From contig NC_135174.1 in the NCBI RefSeq assembly GCF_041146795.1, positions 22,654,878-22,718,877 of the forward strand: a DNA stretch of 64,000 bases, read 5' to 3'. Below are positions 49,000 to 61,306 of the stretch, piece after piece. Every line of letters begins with the position of its first letter. Within the stretch, counting starts at the first letter, position 1. Below the pieces are notes generated by a model. That model was not told the DNA's origin. It searched no databases and was given only the letters and a program-made list of their open reading frames with translations. Made by a program: the position numbers and the translations under genes. This DNA comes from Maylandia zebra. Taxonomy: Eukaryota > Chordata > Actinopteri > Cichliformes > Cichlidae.

Positions 49000-49936
49000 T
49001 AGGGATGCACCGATACCACTTTTTTGGAAACGAGTACGAGTACTTGCATTTCAGTACTCGCCGATACCGATACCGAGTACTTAATAAAAACATGATTTAA
49101 ATTTGCAGGTAACAGCTTTAGTCCTATAATTTAACAAAAAACAAACAAACAAGGGACTAGTTTGGAATTAAGAACATTTATTTAAAATGAAAAGCATGTT
49201 ATATGCAACATATTACAGAATAAATAATTATAAAAAAATTGAATTTTAAATTTGTTCGTCTGTTTCTCTGTTTAGAAGTCTCACTAGCACAGTCACAGCT
49301 GGGATGACATCAGAGGCTAGTGCGTCGTAGCTGCTCACTCAGGGAGTTCGTGCACTCGCTTTTGCTCAATGAGGGACTGGAGCATGTAATACGTGCTGTT
49401 CCAGCGCGTCTGTACGTCCTGCTGCAGTCTCTTTATTGGCTGGTTGAGCCTGAATGTCCTCGAGGCGGGAGGAGGCTAAGGCGGAATGTTTAAAATGCCC
49501 AACTATTTTCCGTCCCACTGCTATAGCATCAGCTATGCTCCTCTGTGCTAATAAGCGTGGGTAAACTCTTTGTACTCGTTGTGTTGGGATTTTAGGTGCT
49601 TGATTAAATTGCTTGTGTTAAATGCGCTACCTTTAGAGCCTCCTCTGGACAATTTCGCTGAGCACAATTTGCAGTCCGCCTTTGTTTTCTCGTCTTCGTT
49701 CACTTTGAAATAGTTCCACACAGCTGATATGTCTCGCCTCGCTTTCTCCCCGCTCTGAGCTGCAGCCGGGGCGGGCACTTGGCGCCTATGATTAACCCCT
49801 TACATGCCGCTCAAACATAGACAGGTCTCAGACCGTGGTATCGGTCCTCGGTATCGGGGGACTTTTAACGAGTACGAGTACTTTAGAAAATGTGGTATCG
49901 AGGCCGATACCCGATATCGGTATCGGTGCATCCCTA
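49000..49936. mobile_element. 937-bp hAT element with BED zinc finger exon
   Basis: It starts tagggatgcaccgatacc and ends in the inverted tatcggtgcatcccta. The flanks GTCCAGGC at 48992-48999 and 49937-49944 are a perfect 8-bp duplication. A minus-strand frame at 49548-49778 encodes a BED-type zinc finger: VWNYF, then CKLCSAKLS and NLIKHLKSQH with the expected C-x2-C and H-x4-H spacing. The catalytic part is absent, so this is a deletion derivative of a ZBED-type hAT. Confidence 0.9.
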
Positions 49937-51476
49937 GTCCAGGCCAAACAAGATGAACATTTATTGAACACACTAAAACAACGTTTTTTAAACATAAATA
50001 TGAATAAAAACAGACAAAAATATTATTCCAGAATAAATAAACTTAGAAAAATTAAACTTTAACTTTGACTTTAAATGTTTTGCTCTCCATAAAAATATAT
50101 CCTGTCAAATTTATGCAAGTTAGAAATATGAACATGCTGCCAAAACCCCAGTAAAAATAAATGAAAATTGTGCTTTTAAGTAAACGGTAAAGTAACAACA
50201 AATCAAAACAATGAGATTTTGTTGCTATTATGCCATTTTATAAAAAAATAAATAAAATGTTTTGCTCTTCATAAGAGTATCTCCTGTGAAATGATACGAA
50301 TTCAAAATATGAACATGATGCAAAAACAAAAACAAAAACTGGAAACAAATAAAATTTCTGTAGACGGAGCTGGGGTATTGCTTCAGGTATGGAACGAATG
50401 AACTGTGCGGGCCCTTCAGTGTCGTACTTTGCCTTGAGTGTCCCATTACACTGCAGCTCAATCAGCTCCATCTGAATCTGCACAGGTGCAGTTTCCACGT
50501 CAACTGTAAATGGATTGCGAAGCAGTTCAAAATGGTCTTTTTCTGCTCCAAAGTCACCAAAGTGCTGTGCGAACTCAGTGCGCAGTGCGCTCAGTTTATC
50601 AGAAAAGTGCTCATTTGGGAACACTGTTGCGCCGACTTGGTTCAACATTACTTAGCAACGGGGAAAGTGAGGCAAGTGGTGCATTTGTGACTCCCATAGG
50701 AGCAGCTTGGCTTGAAATGCCTTCCCACATCATACATGCCATGTCCATGAACTGGCAGGTTTCTTTGCTGAGCTCAAAAACTCTATAAAATAACTTTTCC
50801 CCAACTCAGCCAACGAACCTCTGTATGATAAGGACTCTGAATCTATTTCCTGCACGAAAGAGTGAAATTGACGGTCATTTAAACCTTTAGCTTGGATAAA
50901 ATTTATGTTTTGCGTTACGTTACTCATTACATGCTCCATTTTTAGGAATTTACCACACAGCGTTTCCTTGTGCATGATGCAGTGATCTGCTGTTAACTCA
51001 CCAGTTACTCGCATCCTGCCAAGTAGTCCACTTTTTTCACCGCACATTGCCGCCACTCCATCTGTTATAACTCCAACAAGTTTGTCCCAGGGCAGCTTCA
51101 TGTCGCTACACTTTGACATACGTTTTCAAAAATGTATTTTCCTTTTGTTGTCCCGTGCGTCTATTTAATGTCCAATATTTCCTCTGTAACGAACAAATTG
51201 GAGTCCACTCCACGGATTAAGATAGCCAGCTGTGTAAGGTCCATAATGTCTGTACTTTCATCCACAGCAAGAGAGTATGCAATAAAGTCTTTGCTTCTTT
51301 CACACAACTGTGTTCTTAAATCAGTGGCCATCTCACAAAATAACAGCAATCGTATTTCTGCTCAGGCTCACTTTTGCCAAAATCTGCATTTTGTCTGGAG
51401 ACAAGACATCGCACAGCTTCATCATGCAGCTATTTAGAAACTCTAACTCGGTAAATGACTGGGCTGATTTGGCTCT

Positions 51477-52336
51477 CAATATTTTTTCCAAATTCATGGC
51501 AATACATATCATAAAACAACACACAATATTTACTTCAAAAATACATGCCAATACACGTGTAAATTTACAAGAACACAGATAAATACCAACTAATAACACC
51601 AAAACCATACTCAAGCCTTTTTTAAAATTAATCATATCTTTAAAAGATCCCAAGGTAAAGGACTATTATTCTTCTGTTCTAGAGTTTTCCTCCTTCTCAA
51701 ATCTGCAAAAATGTTCTTGCAAACAGCCACACTGCCGATCATCTTTTGTTCTATGACCACCTTGGCTCTTGTTTTCCAAACGTGGGGGTTGATAATGCAC
51801 ATGATCAGCCAAAAAAGACGACTTTTATTATCATACATTTTTTCCTTAAACAGTCCATACTTAATAGCTTTTATATTTTTGTCAATATCAAAGCCCACTT
51901 TAGCCATTTCCTGTCTAATCTCTACCTCCTGACCCGGCTCTGGAGGACTCGGGGGTCCATGAGCAGGATGGACCATTATTGTTATTAGTATTGTTATTAG
52001 TATTGTTGTTATTAGTAGGAGGAGGAGGAGGAGCGTGCGTGCGTGCGGGTTTAGTGTTTAACGGCTGCTTCTGTTATTGTCCTGCAGGTGGAACGAGGGA
52101 CCAGAAGGGCAGCACGCACAGGGTGTGCAGAAACACAACTGCTGGGAGCATGAGCACGGGAGTCTAGGGAGCAAAGGGGATTTATTGTGCATCTGCTGCC
52201 TTCACTGTAAATAAAGTGCACTGTTTGCATCGCAGAACCATGCGTTTTGGGTCCTCATTCCCCCATATCCCCACGGTCTGCCAGCCAGACCGTGACACTA
52301 CTGTTCTATAGCAGGATAACAGGAGGTGTTCCAAGG
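51477..52336 (-). mobile_element. 860-bp insertion with 9-bp target duplication
   Basis: TTTGGCTCT occurs at 51468-51476 and 52337-52345, exactly where the hAT transposase frame is interrupted. No inverted termini are seen. A minus-strand frame at 51632-51976 has a NPHVWKTRAKVVIEQK segment like the C-terminal end of some fish LINE proteins, so a truncated non-LTR insertion is the best guess. The 52020-52290 part contains a GGA run and a ccacggtctgccagccagac phrase of unknown origin. Confidence 0.5.
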
Positions 52337-52538
52337 TTTGGCTCTCTGCTCTGCTAAAATGAAACTTGCTTTCACAACAGCTGCACTTTGTGATTTTGCT
52401 CTGGTGAAAAATGTCTGCTGAAATGTCAGATTCTTCTTTAGCTCTTCTACTTCCTGTATTTTCTGCTGCGCATTTAGGTTTTTCAGCTTATCCTGTCTCA
52501 TAGCAATATATGTTTACAGACATGTATTGCTGTAAACA

Positions 52539-52580
52539 TACAGCAATCTACGTGATTGACAGGTCACGTAGATTGCTGTA
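52539..52580. repeat. Perfect 17-bp hairpin
   Basis: tacagcaatctacgtga at 52539-52555 pairs perfectly with 52564-52580 across an 8-base loop. It lies just upstream of the hAT transposase start on the minus strand, so it may be a transposase-binding or leader structure. Confidence 0.7.
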
Positions 52581-52599
52581 TGTGCCTTATTTAGCAAGG

Positions 52600-52960
52600 C
52601 ACTCATCTTCTTGAAGGTTTGTTTGGGGTTGTTATCATGTTGGAATACTATGGCCTCCAAAAGTTGATTCTGTTCATCTGGATGTAGCTTTTTCAGTGGG
52701 AGTAATGTTTCATCACTCATCCAAGTGACTTCTTCAGACTCAGCTGACTGCAGGTTTTCCCAATCTTATAAACAGTATATTTGCATAATGGCTGAAACCA
52801 GCCCACTGAAGGAACAATGGGCTGGGAGGTCAGTTCCTTAATCTTAATTATGCAAATTCTCATGACCATTGATCAAAGACCACTGATCAATGGTCATCTT
52901 ATAATGTGATTGCAGCTATTCCCCAACTCTCTGTGAATGGTACTCATGGCCATTGATCAG
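52600..52960 (-). repeat. Dispersed hairpin repeat family, copy
   Basis: Best preserved copy on the minus strand. CTGAAGA (from 52737-52731), a stem agtcact/agtgat, and GAAAC (from 52711-52707) are all present. The gcataatggctgaaac, tgatcaaagaccactgatc and tgatcaatggtcat phrases follow on the plus strand. Confidence 0.55.
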
Positions 52961-53261
52961 TGATTTTTGATGTCTTTATATTTACCATAGTGCCACATTT
53001 AGACTTTCCTTTCAGAGGATATTATTAAATCAGGTCAGTAGGAGCAAAGCAAAAGCAAAAAATAAAGAAAATAAAAAAATATTATTTTGTTCTCATGGAA
53101 AGTTGTCCACAGTGAGCTAAGTGGAGCCAGAAAATGTCTGAACTGATCCATTTTAAAGTTCTGTACATGCCAGTTCCTTAGGGACTGTTCCATCAATACT
53201 GATGATTTTCCATCAGTATCGAAAACCAATTATAAGATAATTGGGATGCTAACCACCGTGG

Positions 53262-53637
53262 GATGCACGGTGGTTAGCACTGTTGCCGCACAGCAAGAAG
53301 GTCCTGAGTTCAATTCCAACATCAGTGTGGAGTTTGCATGTTCTCCCCGTGTCTGCGTGGGTTCCCTCCGGGTACTCCGGCTTCCTCCCACCGTCCAAAG
53401 ACATGCAGTTTGTGGGGATAGGTTAATTGGATAATCCAAATTGCCACTAGGTGTGAATGTGCGAGTGAATGTGAGTATGAATGGTTGTCTGTCCTTGTGT
53501 GTTAGCCCTGTGACAGACTGGCGACCTGTCCAGGGTGTACCCCGCCTCTCGCCCTATGACAGCTGGGATTGGCACCAGCACCCCCCTCGACCCTGAAAAG
53601 GATAAGCGGTAGCGAATGGATGGATGGATGGATGTAA
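53262..53637 (+). repeat. SINE-like repeat with tRNA-type promoter
   Basis: The head cacggtggttagcactgttg contains an A-box-like TGGTTAGCACTG, and gagttcaattcc is a B-box-like segment about 35 bases later. The body (gtttgcatgttctccccgtg onward) and the ggatggatggatg tail are those of a very common fish short interspersed repeat. Confidence 0.75.
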
Positions 53638-53960
53638 AATCTGAACAACAGAATGCAATGATTTCTTAATTTCATAAAGAAAACTTCTTTTATGCACAAT
53701 AGAAAATGGAACTCTTCAAATATCTAAACAGAAAAAATACAAATTTTATAAAAAAGCATTACCTAATTTTGAGTATGACGGCAGCAACGTGTCTAAAAAG
53801 TCGGAAAGGTGCAACAAAAGGCTGGAAAAGTCGTACTCAAAAGAAAAAAACTGGGGGAACACTTTTTGGCAACAGTTAAGTCACACTGGGTATAAAAAGA
53901 CCATCTTAGTGAATTGAAATATTTTTCTGTTGATTAAGTTCTATCTGTATCTGTGAGTTG
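53638..53960 (+). mobile_element. Mariner-like non-autonomous element relic
   Basis: Phrases such as cagaatgcaatgatttctta, gacggcagcaacgtgtct and gggtataaaaagaccatctt match a widespread fish mariner-type element. A related relic is at 43920-44240. Confidence 0.5.
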
Positions 53961-54399
53961 TTATAATTGTCCTTTAATATTCATCATTAAATATGGTTGA
54001 TTAGTATTAAAAGTTTGGTGCTTCAACTCCATTCACTATGTGATTTGTTCTGTAGTGCTGATATGGCAGTTTGGGGTTTTTTGCTTTTCCCAGTAGAATT
54101 TTGTAGTTAATGAATTTATTTAAACCAGTTTTATGTTGGTGTAACTAGGAGTACTGAGAATAGATAATATGGCCAGGGTAGGATTTTAGGGTTAGGGTCT
54201 TTTTTTTTTAAGAGGTTATGTAACTGAGATTAAACTCTGGGGGAATATTTATGCTTAAATATTTACTGTTGCCAATGTGAAGAAGGAGAGCAGGGTCCTG
54301 ACCTGGAGATTGCATCCTCAGAGAGTGACATTATGGTTGATTTATTCCAGTTTATTGTGTATGTAACCCAGAGTAAAATCTGTTTTACTAGAATTTAGT

Positions 54400-55770
54400 A
54401 ATTTCCTGCACTTATTTCCTGCCATTGGACGCATCACAAATACATGACTCCAACCACATGACTTTGCTCAGCCAATCGGATGGCATGTAGGTCATAGTAA
54501 GCCTGTCCCGGCTTTCTCCCGTCAGATGAATGGAGGCAAGCCAGGTGACGGAGTTGTTGCAGGTTTATATTAGCAAACACTTGCTTTTCCGTTTTAATGC
54601 ATTTTTTTTTAAACACCAGCTAACTTATTCGATTTGGACGCTGATTATTGTGAGCCAGAGCCACAGTGCTGTCGTGCACTGAACAGAACGGAATTGGTGA
54701 GTTTGAACTTTTAATTGACTGTATTGCTACCAGCTGACGCTAATTGGCTGCTGCCGGTCCAGACAATTTGATTTAGATTTTTTATTTGATGATAGTTGTT
54801 GAATAACAAATGCTGTGACGCTATATAATATGTATATAGCAGTTGAAATGTTTTAGTTAAATCCTTATTGGTTAAATATACTGTTTGTTTAATTATTTAT
54901 AAATTGTGTACCCAGGAACAAGAATAACGTAATGTATTTAGCCTAACTGGCTGACATTTTTTTGTATTCTTGTGATTTCTTATTGGCCTTGTTTATTTAA
55001 TGCAGGCCAGGTGAACCTTTTTGGGTATGAAAAAGGATGGCGAGCCAATGAACGGCTAGGAGCAGGACTCCTTCTGCATTGAAGCTTCCACTGGACTGGT
55101 AGGAAGCTATCAAAGACGACGCTCTGTCCCGTAATTTCCGAATACACTGATTTCCACAATCATACACACCAGTTCCCCCGTTTATGGACAATAGCGCTTG
55201 GACATCTCTCATGGATATTCAGATAAAACTCATGGACTTCAGTGTGGATCAGTGTTTTCGATGTTAACATGTGTTATTTATGGGGAACTTTTTTTGAGAA
55301 TCTATATTGCTTGGTATAAGCCAGAAGAATTTGCTTAGTTGTCTTTGTGCACCCCCACTGGGTTTTTCTATTAATTAAATAGCTACAGCAGGAATGATTA
55401 TTTAAGCTTTCATTTTCTTTTCTTAATTTTCTTTGCTTTCGGTTAAATACATGGTACCTGCAAAAGCATTTTGTGTTGTGTGTATTTAATTACTGCCCAT
55501 CAGCTCCAGTAGCATTCCTAAATCTTCTGATTAATAATAACCTAATATTTCACTCAATACCTAGCCTGTATTAATTCATTAGCGCTTCATCAGTGTTACA
55601 TGTATTTAAGGGTATTTCACTTAAAAAGCAAGATGCACTGCCCTGACTGCTGGCTGGAGCAAATGGCCCCAAATGTATCTTTCGCTGCAGCTTCTCTCAT
55701 TGTCATTTTATTTCTTTCTCATCTGAACTCTAAACTCTGATACATACAGAATCAGCTTTTCTTCATGTTT
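54400..55770. other. Unassigned region before gene 3
   Basis: No coding exon was supported. The part at 54640-54700 ends in gaacggaattg followed by gtgagt, which looks like a splice donor, so a noncoding first exon is possible but unproven. A frame of 71 codons at 54997-55212 (minus) has no recognised domain. Confidence 0.2.
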
Positions 55771-56278
55771 TCGTGCATTGTGTGGTTGAACTTGGCATAA
55801 CTTTAGACACTGTCTCTATTGGTTGCGGTGAAGTAATACTGCACAGTGGTAAAATGCTCACCCAGTCTAACCTTTACCGCGACATGCATGAGTACCCCTC
55901 GCTGGCATGTTTACATTTCCGTCGCACTATGATTGGTTCATTTGGTAACTGGTTTAGGATGGAGCAAGCAATAGAAAAAGAATAGGTTTCAGAGCACAAC
56001 GTACTGCTTTGTATGTTAAAGGGGCTTTTGAGATTTTGGAGAAGTCATTGATTATACTGAAAGTTTCTTGTAATGAGTTATGTGAATCTGATAGATATAA
56101 TAAATAATTTGCATGGGACTAATTTTGTCTTGTGAATTCTTGTCTTCTGCTTTATTGCTGCAACAAATGGACAAAGAAGGAGAGAGAAAGTATTCCGGTC
56201 TGGTTCCCAGTGAAGTGTCAACCTTTGTATCCCTGCCCACCCTCTGCTGCTGTTTGCTAGATTCTTTGGACAATCCGT

Positions 56279-56382
56279 TTTTACATTTGCCCCACCCTCG
56301 TGAGGCATTGACTTAAATGGAGCAAGAAGCATCTTAAGAACCCATAGAGGACAAGGGTGCATACAGATCTCTGTAAGCAACA
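56279..56382 (+). promoter_or_regulatory. Conserved proximal promoter/5' leader of gene 3
   Basis: It keeps the tttacatttgcccc, ttgacttaaatggagcaagaa and tctct...caacaATG order seen before genes 1 and 2. The ATTGG box present in the other two is not evident here. Confidence 0.4.
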
Positions 56383-58218
56383 ATGATCGCTGGTTTCTTC
56401 TTTCTGCTCATAATCACGGGTAAGCAAACATTATTATATTTTAATTCAGTTATTTCAGCATTTTATTTATATACAAATATATAAATATTAGGGTTGGGAC
56501 TCAAAAAAATAATCTGATTAATCGCATTTAATCACAGAAGAAAACCTGCCGCAAAGTGCAAATGTTTTTTTTCATTTAAAAGGGTTTTAGTGGGCAGTAG
56601 AATTAAATAATAGACATAAACATGAATATTTTAAACTCAAGCTCTTTTAATTTCTACATTTAAACTGCATTTCAATTCAAAACAGGGAAAGAAAAATAAT
56701 ATCCCTGTCCCACACTAGGCAGACTTAAAAATAAAATGCTATTTTAAGTACTGTAAGTACATTTTCAAAATGGTATTGTCTTTAAATAATAATAATAATA
56801 AGGCTAGGCTAAAACAGTGTGATCATGGAAGAATTTAGTACAAAACATAACAAACCCATTGGACTCAAAATACCCCCTTGCTTGTTTACTGTCCATCTCT
56901 CTCAGCCAGTTACTTAGGCAAACTAGCATGTTCACATTTTCAGAGCTCAGGGCAGCTCTCCTTTTTGTTACTGTGTGACCTGCAAGTGAGAACAGTCTCT
57001 TGCATGGGACATAAATAGCAGCACTAATCAAACGCTTGCGGGCCAGGACAGACACCTGTGGGTGGGTCTCTGCTCGACTGGACTACCACTGCGGTGGGCA
57101 GTCTGTCTCGCTGATAGTTGATTCTGCTCTGTACAAACTCAGGGTCCTGTTACACAGGGCTTCCTCATCTAAATCAGAGTCTGGAGACAATGAAGAGAGG
57201 AGGCTCTTTGTCTTTGCTGGCTCCTTTGTGGTGGCATCTTTAAAAAGTTCCTGCAGCAGGGCCTCAAGGCTGGTCCAAATCTCTTCTCGCGCTCCCCTTG
57301 CAATACACTTTAAATCCTTAAAACGTGGGTCAAGTACAGTGGCTCTTGTGGGTCTTGAGCCACTGATGGTTGGGTGTAGCTAACATTGGGATAGGGAAGG
57401 CAGTCTTAAATTTCACCATGTAGTGTGAGTCGTCATCATCAGAGACCTCCATGGTGTCATGCAGGTGGCAGAAAGCAGGTAAAAACACTCCACATGAGAC
57501 ACATGTCTCACCTCCAAGAAGTTCAGTCACTAACCTGTAGTAGACAGTTCAAGAAAGTAATTATTAATCTACACAATAACTGCCACCTATAGAGCTTTTT
57601 GAAGAAAAAGTAACAGTAAGTTAAAAGTTTTAATTACCTGAATGGTTACATGAAAGTCATCAGCTTTTTGCGTTTTACCAGCTGTGATGAAGTTATGACT
57701 GGCTTTTGTTTGACTAAAGCAGCAAAAACAGCCTCTTGCTGCTTTAGTAGACGAGAAACCATATCCAATTCCACTGTGTGGAAACATCCTTCATGAGTGA
57801 CTGTCTGTTGCCCCAGTGTTATGTTTATGTTTGGCACAAACCTGTTGCTGGAACAGCCAAGATAATTCTACTACAATGGCAAACGCAGGCACAACTCTTG
57901 CATGAGGGAGATAAACGAGACGAGTGCTGTTCCTGTTGCTCAAACCGCGGTCACTCTCAGTCAGCTCCCCCGCAGCACTGCTCTTTATTAAGGTTACATG
58001 AATATTCACAGGTTCATTAACATACAACATCTTACACAGGCATACACGTGAACAAAGAGTGCCCGTGTGTGGGTCAAGATATGACCCTGTGATTGACTCC
58101 CCAAAGCTGGTGTTAGGAGTCCAGCGGACCACCTACACAAAATGCTCTTATACTTAAACAGATACAGAGTAAGTGTCCTCCCATACCATAAATCAGAAAG
58201 AGAAGGTACGACCTCTCT

Positions 58219-58278
<60 letters not shown>

Positions 58279-61259
58279 GGAGTGCTCTGGAATGCACAGT
58301 CTTTGTAGACAACTAAGGATCAGACATCCTATCAATATGCAATCGATTATATATCTCTAAGCATATATGAGTATATGTTTCTAAGCATACATGACAATCC
58401 AACAATTTAAATCTGACACCCAGTCTTGCTTGCTCCTGGTGTAGTTATTTCAAGTTACTTTTCTCAAAATTTTGAGTTAATAACTCAAAATTTCAAGTTA
58501 GCTCTGCCAGTCAGTAATCTATGTGAATGACGTAATTTTCTTGTTAGACGGAAGGATCTGGCACAGAGGAATGTGCACTCAAAGCCAGATTGTGAGCTAC
58601 CAATGTATAGCAACAAATTGGTGCTTTCAATAGTATGTTTGCTGATAGTAACACCATGTGAGTCAGCTAATAACACAAGGATTTCATCATTTGTGAAGGT
58701 CACACTGAAAATACTCAGCAATTTGTGCATTCATGACTGGCTGTAATGCTGGTAGCTTAGCTGTAGCATTTGTAACTGAGGGCTTCAGCGTCCGGGTAAA
58801 AAGGAAATGACGCAATTCACGTAGATTACTGATTTGCAGTGTTAATACAAAATTGAGTTAAGGATTTTTTTTTTTTGATTTTTATTTAGTGGTGGAAACG
58901 GGCTTCCATAGCATGTAAAGTGCAATTAAATGCATTTTTTTTTGTTTTGTTTTGTTTTACACCAATGTTTGTTTTTTTTAAATTTTGCCTTCATTAACAG
59001 AATTCAGACAAGATTTTATGTATTTACTCTTTTGGAAATCTGAATTGAAGGACTTCAGTTGTTTAAACTGGTATGAGATCTTATATTTTACTAACTGAAC
59101 CAGTCAAAATATTTAACAGTTGTAATATAGATTTGATCTAGTTTATCTATCTGGTTGAAGAATATTGAGTAAAACACAACTAAATATTTCCGGATGAAAC
59201 AGTTTGCAGACACTATGGCACAAAACAGACAGACGGACACCTAGTCAACTGTTTATTTGTATTAGCAACGCAATACTAATCAACTGGATTGGTCAAAGGA
59301 AATAGGACGCTGGGCTGAAAAACAGGACTCTGGTTGGTATCTGCCAGCCAAAAGTAAAGCTGATCTAAATACAGCAAGGTGTAGCATGCAGAAGGAAGCC
59401 ACTGTGGAGAGAAATATAGGAAGTAGAGAGCAGAAATGAGAACGGAAACAGGTGTTGCAAGAGGTCTGGATGGCATCAGCTTGTGGCTGTGTAAGGGTTG
59501 AAGTGACATCTCAAGTACAGTATAAGTCTTTCTGTGAGTTCTTTTGTTACTGATTCCTCAGGACACTATAATATGTTATTGCTTATATATGTCCAGCGGT
59601 TGCTGTTTATTAAAATTCCCAGGTCTGTTTCCAAATCTTGAAATTTTTGGTTTGGTTGTTTGAGCCTTTCCATTTGGCCGAGTCACTTATTTATTTTAAT
59701 TGTAAGCTGAAAATCTATTTAATTGTTTTTTTTTTTTTTTAGGTTTGTTTTTCTCATCATGTGTTCTTTCAGTTCATCTATTATTATGACCAACACTTAT
59801 GCACCTAATTTTGTACATATGTATAACTTCTTTTATGTTCTTTCATGTCAGGTGGATATGTCTCCAATGTAGAGCTACCAGATGCTGATAAGCAAAAAAG
59901 CAATGGGACAATTACTGGAGGTATTATTAATTTATTCTCTCAAAGCTTATTCGGTGGATTTCAGTTAAATTTGGCTTAAATAAACATGGATATGCAAAAA
60001 CAGTATGTATATGACACATTTACTGTTTTTCCATTGTCATGTCTACATCCCTGAATTATTAAGTGTATTTTTTTAACAAAGGAATAAATGGTATTAACAT
60101 ACAAACATGTGACAAAGAAACCTGATACATTAAACCTTAGAAATGAAAGATGTTGTAGATGCTGTATCTTTTATTTTTAAGGTGTAACATAACAAAAAAA
60201 GAAAAATCATATAGTCCATACCAGGTTCTAACGTTAATTAAACAAAACATCAGATGAACAAAAGCACATGACATTACACCATATTCTGCTAACTATGAGG
60301 TCTGCCATAATGTATATCATGCCTTCCTGAGGTGATTGATCTAAAATATAAAACAATTTTATAAAGAGTACGTTACATGTATTCTACGTCCCATTTTTAA
60401 TATTGACTGATAAGATAAACATTGCAGACATGGCCTGTTAGTCAACAAAAAGTTCTGTGCATATCAAAAGGTTCTAAATTGGTGCCTACTGCCATTTCTC
60501 AGGAATACTGCATTAGTGCAGATGTACATTAGCTTTGATGGATGTAAGCAGCCAGTGAGCATGTTTTTTGTTTTGTTTTTTTAAATTGAAAATCAGGAAT
60601 GAAAAGCACAGACATTGTCTCTTGTTATTTCCTAAAATAAATCTCTAATGGAGAATGCATTTTGATATCATTTCAGATAACGAAGATGAAGAGGAGAAAG
60701 TCTGTAATTTTCAGGATATTGTCAATCACCTGAATCTGAAAAAAGACGAACTTAAATACACTATGAGCCGGCCCATTATAAACAACAAAAATTATACAGA
60801 AGTGTTTATTACAATAAGACTCTATGCCATCTTAGATATGGTAATTTGTTTGGGTATTCTTTTATTATTAATGACAATTAATTAATTAGTTTTCTTGCTC
60901 ATGAAACATAATGTCACAGCACTCATCCACAAAAGAACAACTCATTATTATTGTTATTATTACTTACTCTGGCTTGTGTTTCTTGCCACGACCCGTTTTT
61001 CTGTTTGTAACTTACAGTTTCTTACATCAGTGCTGTTTCATTTTTATTTAGGTATTTTTTTTGTTTTAGTTTTTTCTGAGACATTTATTTGACACACAGT
61101 ACAGAGATATAGGTTGAGTTATGACTCCATGCTAATACATGACAGGTATCACTGGATTACTTCTGCTGAAGAAATCTTGAAAAAATTTTAAGCACTACTG
61201 TCCATCACTTCCAATCAGACATGATATATGTAGTTAACTGTCTTTGGTTCATGTCTTTA

Positions 61260-61306
<47 letters not shown>

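Larger units (their letters stand above)
48939..52501 (-). pseudogene. hAT transposase relic with nested insertions (GTF2IRD2-like)
   Basis: Minus-strand pieces in order: N-terminal QQTFFTRAKSQSAAVVKASF at 52501-52346, SFTELEFLNSCMMKLCDVLS at 51475-51400, AYSLAVDESTDI at about 51265, GVITDGVAAMCG at about 51060, FVQEIDSESLSYR at about 50850, and the C-terminal LRTEFAQHFGDFGAEKDHF part at 50600-50400. The element start aagggtgtctaactc at 48940 fits a hAT terminus. Stops and frameshifts separate the pieces. Two later insertions lie inside it (49000-49936 and 51477-52336). The opposite terminus was not found. Confidence 0.75.
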
